A stretch of DNA of 64,000 nucleotides. Origin: Shimia sp965227725. Its GTDB lineage: Bacteria; Pseudomonadota; Alphaproteobacteria; Rhodobacterales; Rhodobacteraceae. The notes under the pieces are model-generated. The model had not been told where the DNA came from. It did no database searches and saw only the letters and a program-made list of their open reading frames with translations. The stretch lies in assembly GCF_965227725.1 (NCBI RefSeq), contig NZ_CBDDGH010000006.1, positions 186,001 through 250,000 of the forward strand. Direction: 5' to 3'. Positions 63,599-64,000 of this stretch are shown one piece after another. A program made the position numbers and the translations under genes. Numbering within the stretch: position 1 is the stretch's first letter; each line of letters begins with the position of its first letter.

Positions 63599-63609
63599 TG
63601 AGTTAGAAC

Positions 63610-63634
63610 GGGCGGCACCTCTCAGGTGCCGCCC
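63610..63634 (-). terminator. Terminator-like hairpin after the right-edge gene
   Basis: A perfect 11-bp stem GGGCGGCACCT / AGGTGCCGCCC with loop CTC lies 8 bp after the stop of the partial gene. Only a short T-rich stretch follows on the minus strand. Confidence 0.7.
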
Positions 63635-63642
63635 TGATGAGT

Positions 63643-64000
63643 TTAGTCAGTTTCAGCGCTGTCCGCAGAGTTCAGCTTGCCTGCCAGTGTTTCCAGATCG
63701 GCAAGTGCATCATTGGCGCGGGACTTCAGGCCAAAGGTGTCGGCGAGAAGCTTCTGGGTCTCCAGCATCTGCAGCTGGTAATCGCTCCAGGTTTTGCGAC
63801 GCTCACGCACAAAGTTCCCGTCCGCATCGATACCGGTCACATAGGTGTTGTCCAGCGTCACAGGACCAAAACCGATCAGTTTGTTCAGCTCGGTCGCAGT
63901 CGCGCCGAGATTGTTTTTGCCGGTTTGCAGAGCCATGGAAAAGCCTTTCAGCTCGCCCCAATGCTTGACATAGTTGCGATAGGCTTTGGCCAGCTCTTCG
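63643..64000 (-). CDS. C-terminal part of an unidentified protein (cut by window edge)
   Basis: The last ~118 codons are helical and charged: AYRNYVKHWGELKGFSMALQ, then TYVTGIDADGNFVRERRKTW and LETQKLLADTFGLKSRAN. The pattern faintly recalls the end of DUF4856-type proteins, but I cannot confirm a family. The start is beyond the window. Confidence 0.6.
   Translation of the reverse strand, partial: EELAKAYRNYVKHWGELKGFSMALQTGKNNLGATATELNKLIGFGPVTLDNTYVTGIDADGNFVRERRKTWSDYQLQMLETQKLLADTFGLKSRANDALADLETLAGKLNSADSAETD

Overview
The window looks like chromosomal DNA of a marine Rhodobacterales (Roseobacter-group) alphaproteobacterium. This rests on the density of peptide, urea and polyol ABC transporters, the smo/mtlK polyol operon, an MttB-superfamily methyltransferase, a DUF6525-type small protein, and alphaproteobacterial tdh-kbl, cmk/rpsA, bpt, rplY and ychF. 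The genus assignment is inference. There is no rRNA, CRISPR array or intact transposon. One tRNA gene, tRNA-Ser(GCU), is present.

Layout. 1-1.6 kb: threonine catabolism (tdh, cut by the window edge, and kbl) behind a near-perfect palindrome. 1.7-9.8 kb: a glutamine-amidotransferase-like gene divergent from an operon of N-formylglutamate amidohydrolase, a complete peptide-type ABC transporter with fused ATPases, and a LysR regulator. 9.8-12.1 kb: a gene-poor scar beside tRNA-Ser, holding a truncated tyrosine-integrase start joined to the tail of a papain-like peptidase. 12.6-14.7 kb: a small operon of exported YHS, rhodanese and esterase proteins plus a membrane protein. 14.7-20.7 kb: osmoregulated periplasmic glucan genes (TPR protein, opgC, opgG, opgH). 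20.8-23.6 kb: a CaiB-type CoA transferase overlapping an acetolactate-synthase-like TPP enzyme. 23.8-27.9 kb: cmk and rpsA separated by HxlR, nitroreductase and DUF6525 genes. 28-29.7 kb: GFA, PEP-mutase-like and VOC proteins. 29.8-36.8 kb: a second peptide transporter arranged divergently, with an ArgE-like deacylase. 37-40.6 kb: bpt, rplY, a small sulfotransferase and lldD. 40.7-42.7 kb: an H-NOX sensor translationally coupled to a hybrid histidine kinase. 42.7-47.3 kb: MttB-like methyltransferase, trpA, PagL-like lipid A deacylase, ychF. 47.7-53.7 kb: urtABCDE urea transporter. 53.9-54.9 kb: a broken Gfo/Idh/MocA oxidoreductase. 55-62.6 kb: a LacI regulator and the polyol operon smoEFGK-smoS-mtlK. 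62.6-64 kb: a sterol-desaturase-like protein and the 3' end of an unidentified gene.

How the genes work together. Most modules are scavenging systems for dissolved organic matter: peptides or N-acyl amino acids (two systems, each with an amidohydrolase or deacylase in or beside it), urea, and sorbitol/mannitol. The most distinctive signals are the shared palindrome before lacI and smoE, the integrase-peptidase deletion scar at tRNA-Ser, the coupled H-NOX/hybrid kinase pair, a TPP enzyme with an altered cofactor motif paired with a CoA transferase, and a stand-alone non-pyrrolysine MttB homologue. I did not find a clearly unprecedented multi-gene system. The best candidates for new biology are the formylglutamate-amidohydrolase/peptide-transporter operon and the TPP/CoA-transferase pair.
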